DNA of 64,000 nucleotides, from assembly GCF_035581345.1 (NCBI RefSeq), contig NZ_CP141608.1:3006501-3070500 (forward strand), in the 5' to 3' direction. The position numbers were made by a program, and so were the translations under genes. How positions within the stretch are numbered: position 1 is the first letter of the stretch; the number at the start of each line of letters is the position of its first letter. This document shows positions 8,829 through 17,720 of the stretch, piece by piece. This stretch comes from Pseudomonas sp. JQ170C. Lineage in GTDB: Bacteria > Pseudomonadota > Gammaproteobacteria > Pseudomonadales > Pseudomonadaceae. Under the pieces are notes generated by a model. The model saw only the letters and a list, made by a program, of their open reading frames with translations. It was not told the DNA's origin and did not search any database.

Positions 8829-10520
8829 ATGTTCGATTTTCTCTTGCACGCCTTGCGGTCGACACCGGAGATCGCGGTGTTCCTGGCCATTGCCCTGGGC
8901 GTCTTCATCGGTCGGATTCACCTGGGGAGCTTTCACTTGGGTTCGGTGGCGGGGGCGCTGTTGATGGGGCTGCTGATCGGCCAGATTGGCCTGGAGGTGC
9001 CCAGCGGGCTCAAGACGGTGTTTTTTGTACTGTTCATCTACGCCGTGGGCTTCAAGAGCGGCCCGGAGTTTTTCGGCAGCCTCAATCGCGGGACCCTCAA
9101 GCTGGTGCTGGTATCGGTCATGCTCTGTGCGACAGCCCTGGGCTGCATTCTGCTGATGGCCACCCTGTATGGCTTTGATGCAGGCTTTACCGCAGGGCTC
9201 GGCGCTGGCGCACTGACCGACACGGCGATCATGGGCACGGCCACCAGCGCCATCAATCAACTGGCCATCGACAGCGCGGCCAAGGCTCAGCTCAATAGCC
9301 ACATGGCCATTGCCTATGCCATCACCTACCTGTTCGGCACCATCGGCCTGATCGTGTTCGTCGGCACGGTGGCGCCGAAACTGCTCGGGGTCGACCTCAA
9401 GGCTTCGGCGCGGGAACTGGAACTGGCGCTGGGCATCGCCAATGACGAAGACGCAATCACGGTGCCCTATACCCGCATCGTGGTACGTGCCCACCGGGTG
9501 GTCGCAGGGGGTGAAGCCGATGGCGTGCGCATCGCCGATATCGAGGCCCGGCACCCGTCGTTGACGGTGGAGCGGATCGTACGTGCCGGCCAGGTCATCG
9601 ACCGCGATCCACAACTGACCTTGCTCGCCGGGGACATCGTTGGTGTGTATGCCCTGCGCGAAGCGGTCGGTACGCTGGCGTTGTGGATGGGGCCTGAGAT
9701 CGACCATCCCGAGTCGTTGTCGTTTCCCACCCGCCAGGTCGACATCGTGCTGACCGCGGCGCAATTCCACGGCAAGACCATTCACCAGGCCAAGGCACAA
9801 CTGGGCAACGTCCAGGGTTTGGGCTGCTTTGTTAACACAGTCACCCGCCAAGGCTATGAACTGCCGCTGTTGCCCAACACCGTACTGCGCCGTGGCGATG
9901 TGATTACCCTGACAGGGCGCACCGCCAGTGTCGAAGCCCTGGCCGAGCGACTGGGACGAATCAGGGAGAGCAGCTACAAGAGCGACATCGCCATGCACGG
10001 CCTGGGCATGGTTATGGGTTCGTTGCTGGGGCTGTTGTCGACCCATATCGGCATGATTCCGGTGGAGCTGGGGATCGGCGGCGGGGTGTTGGTCGCAGCG
10101 CTGGTCATTGGCTGGTACAACTCGCGCCATCCGGAAATCGGCGCCTTGCCGCCGGCGGCACAGTGGGCGTTCTCCGAGTTCGGCCTGACCGCCTTCGGTG
10201 CAGTGGTGGGGCTGTTGGCCGGCCCGGCCGCCATAGCGGCCATGAAGGAGCAGGGCATGGCGCTGCTGTTGTCAGGTGCCGTGGTGACCATCGTGCCGCC
10301 GTTGGTGGCGCTGTACTTTGGCCGCTACGTGCTGCGCCTGCACCCGATGATCCTGTTTGGCGCCTTGGCCGGTGCACAGACCGAAGCGGCGTCGATGAAC
10401 AAGATCATCGAGCAGTCCGGCAGCAATACGCCGGTTATCGGTTTCACTGTCTGCTATGCGATTTCCAACGTTCTGCTGGCGGTGTGCGGACCGATCATTG
10501 TCTATGTAGTGGCCGGGTAG
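8829..10520 (+). CDS. AspT/YidE-type aspartate:alanine exchanger family transporter
   Basis: A 563-residue membrane protein of the AAE family. It has two internally related membrane halves (about residues 10-175 and 385-560), each with the family's glycine-rich segments (GAGALTDTAIMG; GALAGAQTEAASMN). Between them lie soluble domains that look like two RCK_C/TrkA_C units (roughly 205-370). Family members exchange dicarboxylates or amino acids. It has its own leader, with a hairpin upstream, so it is probably transcribed separately from the catabolic operon. The substrate is unknown. Confidence 0.85.
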   Translation: MFDFLLHALRSTPEIAVFLAIALGVFIGRIHLGSFHLGSVAGALLMGLLIGQIGLEVPSGLKTVFFVLFIYAVGFKSGPEFFGSLNRGTLKLVLVSVMLCATALGCILLMATLYGFDAGFTAGLGAGALTDTAIMGTATSAINQLAIDSAAKAQLNSHMAIAYAITYLFGTIGLIVFVGTVAPKLLGVDLKASARELELALGIANDEDAITVPYTRIVVRAHRVVAGGEADGVRIADIEARHPSLTVERIVRAGQVIDRDPQLTLLAGDIVGVYALREAVGTLALWMGPEIDHPESLSFPTRQVDIVLTAAQFHGKTIHQAKAQLGNVQGLGCFVNTVTRQGYELPLLPNTVLRRGDVITLTGRTASVEALAERLGRIRESSYKSDIAMHGLGMVMGSLLGLLSTHIGMIPVELGIGGGVLVAALVIGWYNSRHPEIGALPPAAQWAFSEFGLTAFGAVVGLLAGPAAIAAMKEQGMALLLSGAVVTIVPPLVALYFGRYVLRLHPMILFGALAGAQTEAASMNKIIEQSGSNTPVIGFTVCYAISNVLLAVCGPIIVYVVAG

Positions 10521-10699
10521 CGGCTGTAGTTCTGGCTACACATAATGTTGAAACCAACTTGGCCTTGGATGCATTTATTCCTGGTTTATTGAACTGCCTT
10601 AGTGACTCGCCAAAGTAGCATTCAGAAATAATTGCTTACCTGCGTTGAGAAATATTTTTACTAGCCTCAGTGTCTTTCGCACAAGGAGGCGCATGCAAT
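10521..10699. other. Leader region of the radical-SAM operon
   Basis: A 179-bp non-coding stretch, more AT-rich than its surroundings. A strong RBS (AAGGAGG, 10683-10689) sits 10 bases before the ATG at 10700. No promoter could be placed with confidence. Confidence 0.5.
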
Positions 10700-11854
10700 A
10701 TGCCGATTTATAAACAGAGCATTAAGGGCGCCGGTCAATGGAATGACTGGCGCTGGCAACAGAAGAACGCTGTACGCGACGAACCTGCACTTAACGCGGC
10801 CTGCGGTGGTTGGAGCAAAGAAATCTCGGTGCATATTGAGCGCAACTTGCAAACGCGCAAGATGCAAATCACGCCGTACTACATTGATCTCATCATGCGT
10901 TCGCTCGATAACGGCCCGGTGACGGAGCATCCACTGTGGCAGCAGGTGGTGCCCTACTGGAGTGAAGCCGTAGCGGGTGACTACGACGGCACTTCCGAGA
11001 ATTGGGAATTGCACCATGAGATGAAGACGCCTATTTGCCAGCACAAGTACGACAACCGCGTCATCCTGCGCATGACCAATACCTGCAATGCCTATTGCCA
11101 GTTCTGTTTCGAGGCCCTGCGTACCTTGCAGGTCGATACCGGAAAAGCCAATGCCAACACCCGCTCATTCCTGGCATCGGTGGAGTACGTGCGCAATAAC
11201 CCGGCCATTGAAGAGGTGATTCTCAGCGGCGGCGACCCCCTGATGCTGGCTGACCGCAGGCTGGAAGAGAACCTGGCGGCCTTGCGCGGCGTCAGCGACG
11301 ACCTGCTGATTCGCATTCATTCGCGCGCCTTGAGCTTCAACCCGTTTCGCATCACCGATGAATTGGTGGCCATGTTGGAGAAGTACAAGGTCAACGCCTT
11401 TGGTGTTCATGTCTGCCATCCACTTGAACTGAGCGCTGAGTTTACCGCGGCGGTCAAACGTATTCAGCGTGTGGTACCGATTGTGTTTTCCAACATGCCG
11501 TTGTTGCGCGGCGTGAATGACGATGAGGAGACTTTGCACACACTGTTTATTGACCTTTATCGCCTGGGTGTAAAACCCTATTACCTGTACCACTTCATGC
11601 CGTTCTCGCCGGGTGCGTCGCAATACAAGGCATCGATCAGTCAGGCCATCGCCATCATGGATCGGCTTAAACGACGTGTGTCCAACATCGCCATGCCCGA
11701 ATATGTTCTACCCCACGCCCAGGGCAAGTTCACCGTGCCCTTGCTGGATTTTGACAAGCCTCAGGACTTGCCGCACTTTGAAGTTCGCGATGGACAGCGC
11801 CATTACCGTTTCCGGAACTGGCAAGGCCACTGGTGCAGTTGGCAGGACGCCTAA
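10700..11854 (+). CDS. KamA-family radical SAM aminomutase-like enzyme
   Basis: A 384-residue radical SAM protein related to lysine 2,3-aminomutase. The 4Fe-4S motif is Cys129-Cys133-Cys136 (CNAYCQFC), followed by the SAM-binding SGGDP (176-180). A C-terminal Gly-Lys (Lys343) aligns with the PLP lysine of lysine aminomutase. The two aspartates that recognise the lysine side chain in that enzyme appear to be missing: the matching segments read HFMPFSPG and VLPHAQGK. It may therefore act on another amino acid, or not be an aminomutase at all. I prefer the ATG at 10700 because AAGGAGG lies 10 bases upstream. It leads a four-gene operon with a ligase, a dioxygenase and an exporter. Confidence 0.85.
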   Translation: MPIYKQSIKGAGQWNDWRWQQKNAVRDEPALNAACGGWSKEISVHIERNLQTRKMQITPYYIDLIMRSLDNGPVTEHPLWQQVVPYWSEAVAGDYDGTSENWELHHEMKTPICQHKYDNRVILRMTNTCNAYCQFCFEALRTLQVDTGKANANTRSFLASVEYVRNNPAIEEVILSGGDPLMLADRRLEENLAALRGVSDDLLIRIHSRALSFNPFRITDELVAMLEKYKVNAFGVHVCHPLELSAEFTAAVKRIQRVVPIVFSNMPLLRGVNDDEETLHTLFIDLYRLGVKPYYLYHFMPFSPGASQYKASISQAIAIMDRLKRRVSNIAMPEYVLPHAQGKFTVPLLDFDKPQDLPHFEVRDGQRHYRFRNWQGHWCSWQDA

Positions 11855-11888
11855 ACTTACTTAATTACCGAAACAGGACGTTTTGATC

Positions 11889-13244
11889 ATGAAGCAGGAT
11901 GCCATTCTTTTTATTGATGTCGATGACAGTCCCCATGTTCGCTATCGCTACCGTGAACCGCACTTTGCAGCGGCCCGCGAACAGGACTTGGTGTGTTTGA
12001 CGGCAGCGGTGGCGGGGCGTCATCACCTGCAACGACTCTGGGATGATAGTGACGAGGTGTTCCTGCTCGAGTCGTTGAGCGAACTCGCCCTCCTGGGCCT
12101 GGTTGGCCGACTTGAGGGGGAGTACACCCTGCGGGCGATTTTCTGCCAGGCCGGACATTCGTCGACTCACGGGGACGTGGGGGGGATTGTGGCGCGGGCC
12201 TGTCAGCGGCTCGGCCTGGTTCACACCTGCCCCGAGGCCATTGCCGCCTGCAACAACAAGTTCCTGATGCGCCGTGTGCTGGACAAACAAGGGCTTCGCT
12301 CCGTGCCCTTCGCGCTGTGCAATGACGAACAGGCCCTCAAGGCGGGGGCTGAGCGGGTGGGATATCCGCTGATTGCCAAGCCGCCCTTTGGCGGTGCTTC
12401 CGCGTTTATCAAGAAGTGTTGCAACTGGGAAGAATTGCGCGGCCATTATGCGCATTTTCGCCGCGATCACGGCGCGGCCGTCCACGCGGACTTCTATGGC
12501 GTTGCACACACCCTGGCGGACGGGCACGCGAACGTTCCAGGCTGCAGCATGCTGCTGGAGGGATATATCCCGGGCATTGAAGGGAGTGTCGAGTGTGTGG
12601 TTGTCGGCCGGCAGGTCCATGCGCTGCTGATCAACGAAAAACTGATCCTCACAGAGCGCCGTGGCACGGTCCTTGAAAACCTGCTGATTTCGCCGCCGGC
12701 GTCCTTTACCGAGCAGCAGTGCAAGCAGATCCGCCAGTACGCCGTGGATTGCCTGCGCGCGGTTGGCCTGACCAACGCGGTGGTGCATTTCGAGTTCCGC
12801 ATGAGCGCCGAAGGCCCTGTGGCCATCGAGATCAACCCGCGCATGGGCGGGCTCTACGTCAATGCGGCGTTTCGTGACCTGGCCGCCATCGATCCCTACC
12901 AGCTGTACATCTCGGTATTGCTGGGCGAAGCGGGGATAGACGTGCAGCTCGTTGGCGCAGCGCAGAAGGTCGCCGCAGCGCAACAACGCTACTCGATGCT
13001 GGCGCTCTTTCCGCAACACAGCGGCCATTTCAAGGGTATTGAAGGCCTGGACTTCCTGGATCAGCACGCCTGTGTGCTGGAGTATGCCCAGCAGAACGCC
13101 GGCAGCTACATCGACGCGGATATCGAAGAGCACTACTTGCTCAAGTGCTGGGCCAAGGTCGACGATGCCGCACACGCCCATTCCCTGCATGATGCAATCA
13201 GGCAAAACCTGCGCGTCATCCTCGATAACCCGGCGGCAGGATAG
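11889..13244 (+). CDS. ATP-grasp carboxylate-amine ligase
   Basis: A 451-residue ATP-grasp protein. Visible elements are the lysine-containing NKFLMRRV (from 123), the small ATP loop in PLIAKPPFGGAS (160-171), LLEGYIPGIEGS (222-233), and the Mg-binding EINPRMGG (314-321) preceded by HFEFR. This layout is typical of L-amino acid ligases and related biosynthetic enzymes that join a carboxylate to an amine with ATP. The N-terminal third is the divergent pre-ATP-grasp domain. It follows the radical SAM gene by 34 bases and precedes the dioxygenase by 4. It probably makes an amide bond between the product of the radical SAM enzyme and another unit, which is inference. Confidence 0.85.
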   Translation: MKQDAILFIDVDDSPHVRYRYREPHFAAAREQDLVCLTAAVAGRHHLQRLWDDSDEVFLLESLSELALLGLVGRLEGEYTLRAIFCQAGHSSTHGDVGGIVARACQRLGLVHTCPEAIAACNNKFLMRRVLDKQGLRSVPFALCNDEQALKAGAERVGYPLIAKPPFGGASAFIKKCCNWEELRGHYAHFRRDHGAAVHADFYGVAHTLADGHANVPGCSMLLEGYIPGIEGSVECVVVGRQVHALLINEKLILTERRGTVLENLLISPPASFTEQQCKQIRQYAVDCLRAVGLTNAVVHFEFRMSAEGPVAIEINPRMGGLYVNAAFRDLAAIDPYQLYISVLLGEAGIDVQLVGAAQKVAAAQQRYSMLALFPQHSGHFKGIEGLDFLDQHACVLEYAQQNAGSYIDADIEEHYLLKCWAKVDDAAHAHSLHDAIRQNLRVILDNPAAG

Positions 13245-13248
13245 CGCG

Positions 13249-13974
13249 ATGGACGTCCAACAGATTTCGGCGCATTTGCGCGAGCATCACTATTGCCACA
13301 TCCGGGATTTTCGGGCGCTGGTGCCGATCGAGCCCGGTGAAGAGGACAGCTTTCGCGCGTATTGGTCAAACCTGGTGCGGGACGAGGCGTTCAAGGCGTA
13401 CACCCACCGCGAACGCCGTATCCTGCGCTATCGACTGTTGCCTTCACGGCAGCTGCAACTCGACAGGAATGCCGCGTTCGAGTCAGCCGTCACCTATGCC
13501 ATCACCTATCGCCAGGGTGTGAATCACTTGAGCTATTGCGAGGAGGGCTTTCTCTCGCATCCGCTGCTGCACCGGCTGCTGGCCACGGACCTTGCGGTGA
13601 TTGGCCCGCATCTGGGCAGGCAGGCTTATACGATTGATATCCACCTGTTCCGGGTCAGGGCAGATGCCCAGTCCAGCAGCCCGACCACCTCGGGGATTCA
13701 TCAGGATGGCCTGGACTGGGTATTTGCGCATTTCATTGGCGAGCACAATACGGTGCCGGTGGTTTCGGAGGTGTTTGCCAGTGAAACCGAACACAGTCGG
13801 GTATGGAACCTGGCGATGGGGCAGTTCCTCGAAACCCTGGTGATGAACGACCGCGAGATCTACCACCGCGGCAGTAATGTTCGCCCGCTGGACGATACGG
13901 CACCCGCCTGGCGCGATGTGTTGCTGGTGGGCCTGCGCAGCGTGGCACCTGACGCAGAGGCACAGCGTTCATGA
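13249..13974 (+). CDS. 2-oxoglutarate/Fe(II) dioxygenase, PF10014-type
   Basis: A 241-residue protein that I read as a 2OG-Fe dioxygenase of the family that includes amino acid hydroxylases such as isoleucine dioxygenase and BsmA. The iron triad is His151-x-Asp153 (GIHQDGLDW) with His206 (IYHRG). Arg212 is well placed to bind 2-oxoglutarate. I use the ATG at 13249, which has AGGA about 8 bases upstream. The open frame extends further back only by running through the ligase gene. The stop overlaps the exporter start (ATGA). It would hydroxylate, or otherwise oxidise, a free or ligated amino acid. Confidence 0.8.
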   Translation: MDVQQISAHLREHHYCHIRDFRALVPIEPGEEDSFRAYWSNLVRDEAFKAYTHRERRILRYRLLPSRQLQLDRNAAFESAVTYAITYRQGVNHLSYCEEGFLSHPLLHRLLATDLAVIGPHLGRQAYTIDIHLFRVRADAQSSSPTTSGIHQDGLDWVFAHFIGEHNTVPVVSEVFASETEHSRVWNLAMGQFLETLVMNDREIYHRGSNVRPLDDTAPAWRDVLLVGLRSVAPDAEAQRS

Positions 13975-15203
13975 GCCGCGATTCGCCGTTGGCCCGCTCG
14001 ACCCGCAACGCGCGCCTGATCATCATCGCCAGGGGGATTTCGGATTTTGGCGCGTTCCTCAACATGGTGGCGCTGTCCACCTATGTCTACTGGCTCAGCG
14101 AAAGCGTAGTGTTCGTCAGTCTCTTCCTGGCGTGTCGAGTCACTGGCGGGATTGTCGCCAGCCTGTTCGGCATTGCGTTTTTCCGGCGCTTTGCCGGGCG
14201 TGGCGCCCTGGCCGGCCTGGACCTGGCCAGGGCGCTGTTGTTGACGCCGCTGCTGGTGCTGATACCGGCGCATCAGCTCAGCATCCTGCCCTTCATCGCC
14301 TTTGGGATTGGCCTGTGCAATTCGCTGTTTGCCATTGGTATCAACAGCCAGTTACCCACCTGGGTCGCGCTTGAGCAGCGGGTGAGCACCAATGCGTGGA
14401 TTACCTCTGCCGCCGCCACCGGCGCGGTGTTCGGCAGCTTGCTGTCGGGGGTGCTGATCGCAACGGCGGGGTTTGAAGGGGTGTTCACCGCCAACATTGC
14501 CACCTACGTGCTGGCCGCCGGCTTGATCTTGCCGTTGCGCGGGTTGTACTCGGTCGCCGTTGCTGCGCATCGGGGCCTGGCTGCCGAGTGGCACGAACTG
14601 AGAACAGGACTGCGCGGCGCGCCGGTGCTGGCGGCCATGTTGCTGGTCAGCATGCTCGACACCCTGGGTAGCGCCGCCCATAACGTCGGGTGGCCCGTGC
14701 TGTCCCAGTACATTTCTCCGGACACGGCGAAAACGGTGATGGGTTACTTACTGGCGGTGTGGGCCTGTGGCAAGTTCGTCGGTGCACGCCTGGCCAGTGC
14801 GGTATTGAACCGGGGTGGCACGCACCGCATGGAACGCGTGTTCATGCTTGGTGTGGCGCTGATGTCCAGCGGCTTCATTCTGACCTTTCAACAAACCGAG
14901 TTGTGGCTGGCACTGGTGTTGGTCGTGTGGGCGGGCCTGGGGGATGGTCTGTCCGAGGTGGCCCTGGTCTCCCGGGCGCAGAGTGAGCCCGATAGCCTGC
15001 GCCTGCCACTGTTCAGTCTGCTGACCCTGATCCAGATGGCCGGCTTCGGCGTGGGGATGCTCCTTGTAGGACCGTTCTATGTGGCGTGGCCCCCGGCCCA
15101 GGTGATTGTCGTGTTCCATGGCTTGCCGTTGGCCGCACTGGTCATCATGGCGCTGTGGATCAAAAGGCTGCCGACTGGCGTGGGGGCGTGGAAGAAATAT
15201 TGA
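13971..15203 (+). CDS. MFS efflux transporter (EntS/MFS_3-like)
   Basis: A 410-residue membrane protein with about 12 hydrophobic segments and the layout of small MFS exporters of the enterobactin-exporter type. A long loop follows segment 6. The start overlaps the dioxygenase stop by 4 bases, so it is the fourth coupled member of the operon. In this setting it most likely exports the product made by the three enzymes upstream, and it may also give self-protection. The next gene is convergent and 77 bp away. Confidence 0.85.
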   Translation: MSRDSPLARSTRNARLIIIARGISDFGAFLNMVALSTYVYWLSESVVFVSLFLACRVTGGIVASLFGIAFFRRFAGRGALAGLDLARALLLTPLLVLIPAHQLSILPFIAFGIGLCNSLFAIGINSQLPTWVALEQRVSTNAWITSAAATGAVFGSLLSGVLIATAGFEGVFTANIATYVLAAGLILPLRGLYSVAVAAHRGLAAEWHELRTGLRGAPVLAAMLLVSMLDTLGSAAHNVGWPVLSQYISPDTAKTVMGYLLAVWACGKFVGARLASAVLNRGGTHRMERVFMLGVALMSSGFILTFQQTELWLALVLVVWAGLGDGLSEVALVSRAQSEPDSLRLPLFSLLTLIQMAGFGVGMLLVGPFYVAWPPAQVIVVFHGLPLAALVIMALWIKRLPTGVGAWKKY

Positions 15204-15280
15204 GCTCGACAAAGGAGATGTGTTCAGAGGGGTGTTGCACGGGCAGCCCCCCCCGGAACGCTTTGCTTTGCAGGGTTGAA

Positions 15281-17638
15281 TCACCAGTCCACGGCGTAGC
15301 TCAGTGCCAGGCGACGTCCTTCGGCATGGGGGTAGGGCGCTGCGGCGTTGGCCTGCATGTAGAGCGTCTGGTAGTTGCGATCACTGAGGTTGTAGACCCC
15401 CATTTCCAGCTTGCCGACCGGCAGCGCCACTCCCGCCAGCAGGTCGACGGTGGTGTAGCCTTCGATCTTGCGGCCATTGCCATCGTTGAAGCCGTCGTCA
15501 TAGCTTTCAAGGCGCATGGCTTGCAGGCGCAAGTTGTAGTCATCGTTATCAAAGGCGACGAAGGCGGTGGTCTTGGCCGGCGAGATACGCGTGGCTGGCA
15601 GATCCAGCCATTCGCCGTTCTGATGGGTCTGGCCCTTGGTCCAGGCGTAGGTGCCGCCCAGCGACCAGGCGCTGTCCAGGTGGTAGGTCAGGCTGGTCTC
15701 GACCCCGCGCACGCGCTCCTTCTGGTCGATCAGGCGCTGGGCACGGGTGACCGAATCGTAGTACTGGGTGATGTCCGAGCGGTTCTCGAACACGGTGACG
15801 TTGGCCTGCAACGCCTCCCAGTCACCGCGCCAGCCCACCTCATAGCTGTCGACTTTGATGGCCTGGGCATTGAGGTCCTGAATGTCGTAGCTGCCGCGTA
15901 CATCGCGCAGGAATCGCTGGATGTCGGGCAGCGAGAAGCCCTGGCTGAAATTGACGAACACATCCTGGGTCGTGCTCAGGTGGTACACCGCACCCAGGTT
16001 GTAGAGGGTGTCTTCGTACTTCAGGGTGCCACCGGGCAACACCTCGGAAACACCCGCCTGCCAGATGCCGCCGAACGCTACGCTATCGTCCACATCGCTA
16101 TGAATCCACTCGTGCCGGGCACCGCCGCGCAAGGTCCAGTCGCCGACTTCCCAGGTTGATTGAGCGAACAGCGCGGTGGTGTTGGTTTCGATGTCCGGAC
16201 CGAACGCATAGGTCTGGCCGGTGGGGGTGTAGACCAGGCCATCGACGCTGTAGCGATCACCGTCCTGGCTGACCTGTTCGTTCTCGAAGTCCGCCCCCCA
16301 GACCAGGCTGCCGCTGGCGCTGCCGATGCTTGGCAGGCTGCTTTGCACGGCAGCGCGCAGGCCATACACCCGCGCTTCGCTCTCGGAGGCGACCACCCCG
16401 GCATTGCTACCCCAGTTGTACGGGAAAAACCGCGCCTGCTGCTTGCGCCAGTAGCTCTCCAGCAGCAGTTCCTGGCCGAACAAGTCGTTGTCGCTGTAGT
16501 TGAAGTTCACCGCCTGGTTGTGGGTGAAGGGCTGGTCGCTCAGTTGCAGGCCTTTGATCGCCACCGACTCACCATTGCGGGTGCCGGCCACATAGCCGGT
16601 GTCCTGCTTGTCTTCGTACTCCTGCAGGGCGAGGGTCATGCGGCGCTGGTCGTTGAGGTCGTAGCCGAACTTGGCATGCAGGTCATGGCTCTCGGTGTCC
16701 ATGTTGCTGCCCTGGAAGGCCTCCTGGGGGATGCGCTTGCCATTGCCGTCGAACTGGTCGTTACGCTGTACGAGGTCTGCCGAGAGGTACCAGTCCAGTG
16801 CATCCTGGCGGCCGGTCACACTCTGGAAGCCTTCGTAGGCGAAGCCCTTGTGGTTGAAATTGTCGGCGCTGCTGATGCCCGCGCGGCTGCTGAACGCCAG
16901 CGCCTGGCCATCGTTGCGCTTGGTGATGATGTTGATGATGCCCCCCGAGGCTCCGGCGCCATACAGGCTGCTAGCCCCCGATACCACCTCGATGCGCTCG
17001 ATGCTCGAAGGCGCGACGCTGTTGAGTTGGCGCGACACATCGCGGCTGGCGTTTTGCGAGACGCCGTCGATCAACACCAGCACGGAGCGCCCGCGCAGGG
17101 TCTGGCCGTAGTTGCTCATGGTCCCGGAGGAGGGGGCCAGGCCCGGTACCAGGGTGCCCAGAATATCGGCGACCTTGCGCCCGGCGGCAGACTGCTGGGC
17201 AATCTGCGGCGCCTGTATCACCTGCACCGTGCCCGGGATCGAGGCGATGCTGGCTTCGCTGCGCGAGGCAGTGACCAGGGTTTCAGACAGCGCCATCGGG
17301 GCGCTGCCCAGATCGACTACGGGTGCCGGTTGCACAACGATGCTGTTTGGCCCGCTCAGGCGCCACTGCAGACCGCTGCCCTGGAGCAAGGCATCGAGCG
17401 CACGCCCGGCGCTGTAGTCACCCTGCAATGCAGGCGCCGATTTGCCGCGCAGCAACGTGGCATCAACACCGATGGCAAGCCCGGTGCGGGTGGCCAGTGC
17501 GGTCAGGGCGCTGGCCAGCGATTGGCTGGCCAGCTCGAAGTGGTAGGTGGTCTGGACGCTATCGGCAAAGGCCGGTGCGGCGCAGGCCAGGGCCAGTGCC
17601 AGGGCGCTGTGGCGAAACAATTGAGCAGTGGTGGTCAT
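15281..17638 (-). CDS. TonB-dependent siderophore receptor with STN signalling domain (IutA-like barrel)
   Basis: A 785-residue outer-membrane receptor. It has a Sec signal peptide (MTTTAQLF, cleavage near AFA-DS), then an STN domain (about 30-105) that signals to an anti-sigma factor, then a plug. The plug contains LIDGVSQN and SLYGAGASGGIINI, and a 22-strand barrel ends in an aromatic residue (Trp). The plug and barrel resemble the aerobactin receptor IutA, for example in NYGQTLRGR and DVSRQLNS. E. coli IutA has no STN domain, so this is a transducing version. With the fecI- and fecR-like genes just upstream it forms a cell-surface signalling system. A hydroxamate/carboxylate siderophore is a reasonable guess for the ligand. 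Confidence 0.88.
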   Translation of the reverse strand: MTTTAQLFRHSALALALACAAPAFADSVQTTYHFELASQSLASALTALATRTGLAIGVDATLLRGKSAPALQGDYSAGRALDALLQGSGLQWRLSGPNSIVVQPAPVVDLGSAPMALSETLVTASRSEASIASIPGTVQVIQAPQIAQQSAAGRKVADILGTLVPGLAPSSGTMSNYGQTLRGRSVLVLIDGVSQNASRDVSRQLNSVAPSSIERIEVVSGASSLYGAGASGGIINIITKRNDGQALAFSSRAGISSADNFNHKGFAYEGFQSVTGRQDALDWYLSADLVQRNDQFDGNGKRIPQEAFQGSNMDTESHDLHAKFGYDLNDQRRMTLALQEYEDKQDTGYVAGTRNGESVAIKGLQLSDQPFTHNQAVNFNYSDNDLFGQELLLESYWRKQQARFFPYNWGSNAGVVASESEARVYGLRAAVQSSLPSIGSASGSLVWGADFENEQVSQDGDRYSVDGLVYTPTGQTYAFGPDIETNTTALFAQSTWEVGDWTLRGGARHEWIHSDVDDSVAFGGIWQAGVSEVLPGGTLKYEDTLYNLGAVYHLSTTQDVFVNFSQGFSLPDIQRFLRDVRGSYDIQDLNAQAIKVDSYEVGWRGDWEALQANVTVFENRSDITQYYDSVTRAQRLIDQKERVRGVETSLTYHLDSAWSLGGTYAWTKGQTHQNGEWLDLPATRISPAKTTAFVAFDNDDYNLRLQAMRLESYDDGFNDGNGRKIEGYTTVDLLAGVALPVGKLEMGVYNLSDRNYQTLYMQANAAAPYPHAEGRRLALSYAVDW

Positions 17639-17720
17639 CGGTAGAGCCTGTGCAATCGACTGTATTTACTTCAATGACCGGGCTGCAAAAGAATCGGGCA
17701 GTCGATTCGGATGTTTTTTT

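Noticed and set aside
16160..17644. Plus-strand 494-codon frame opposite the TonB receptor
   Set aside because: Antisense shadow. The receptor on the other strand has a full domain set and signal peptide.
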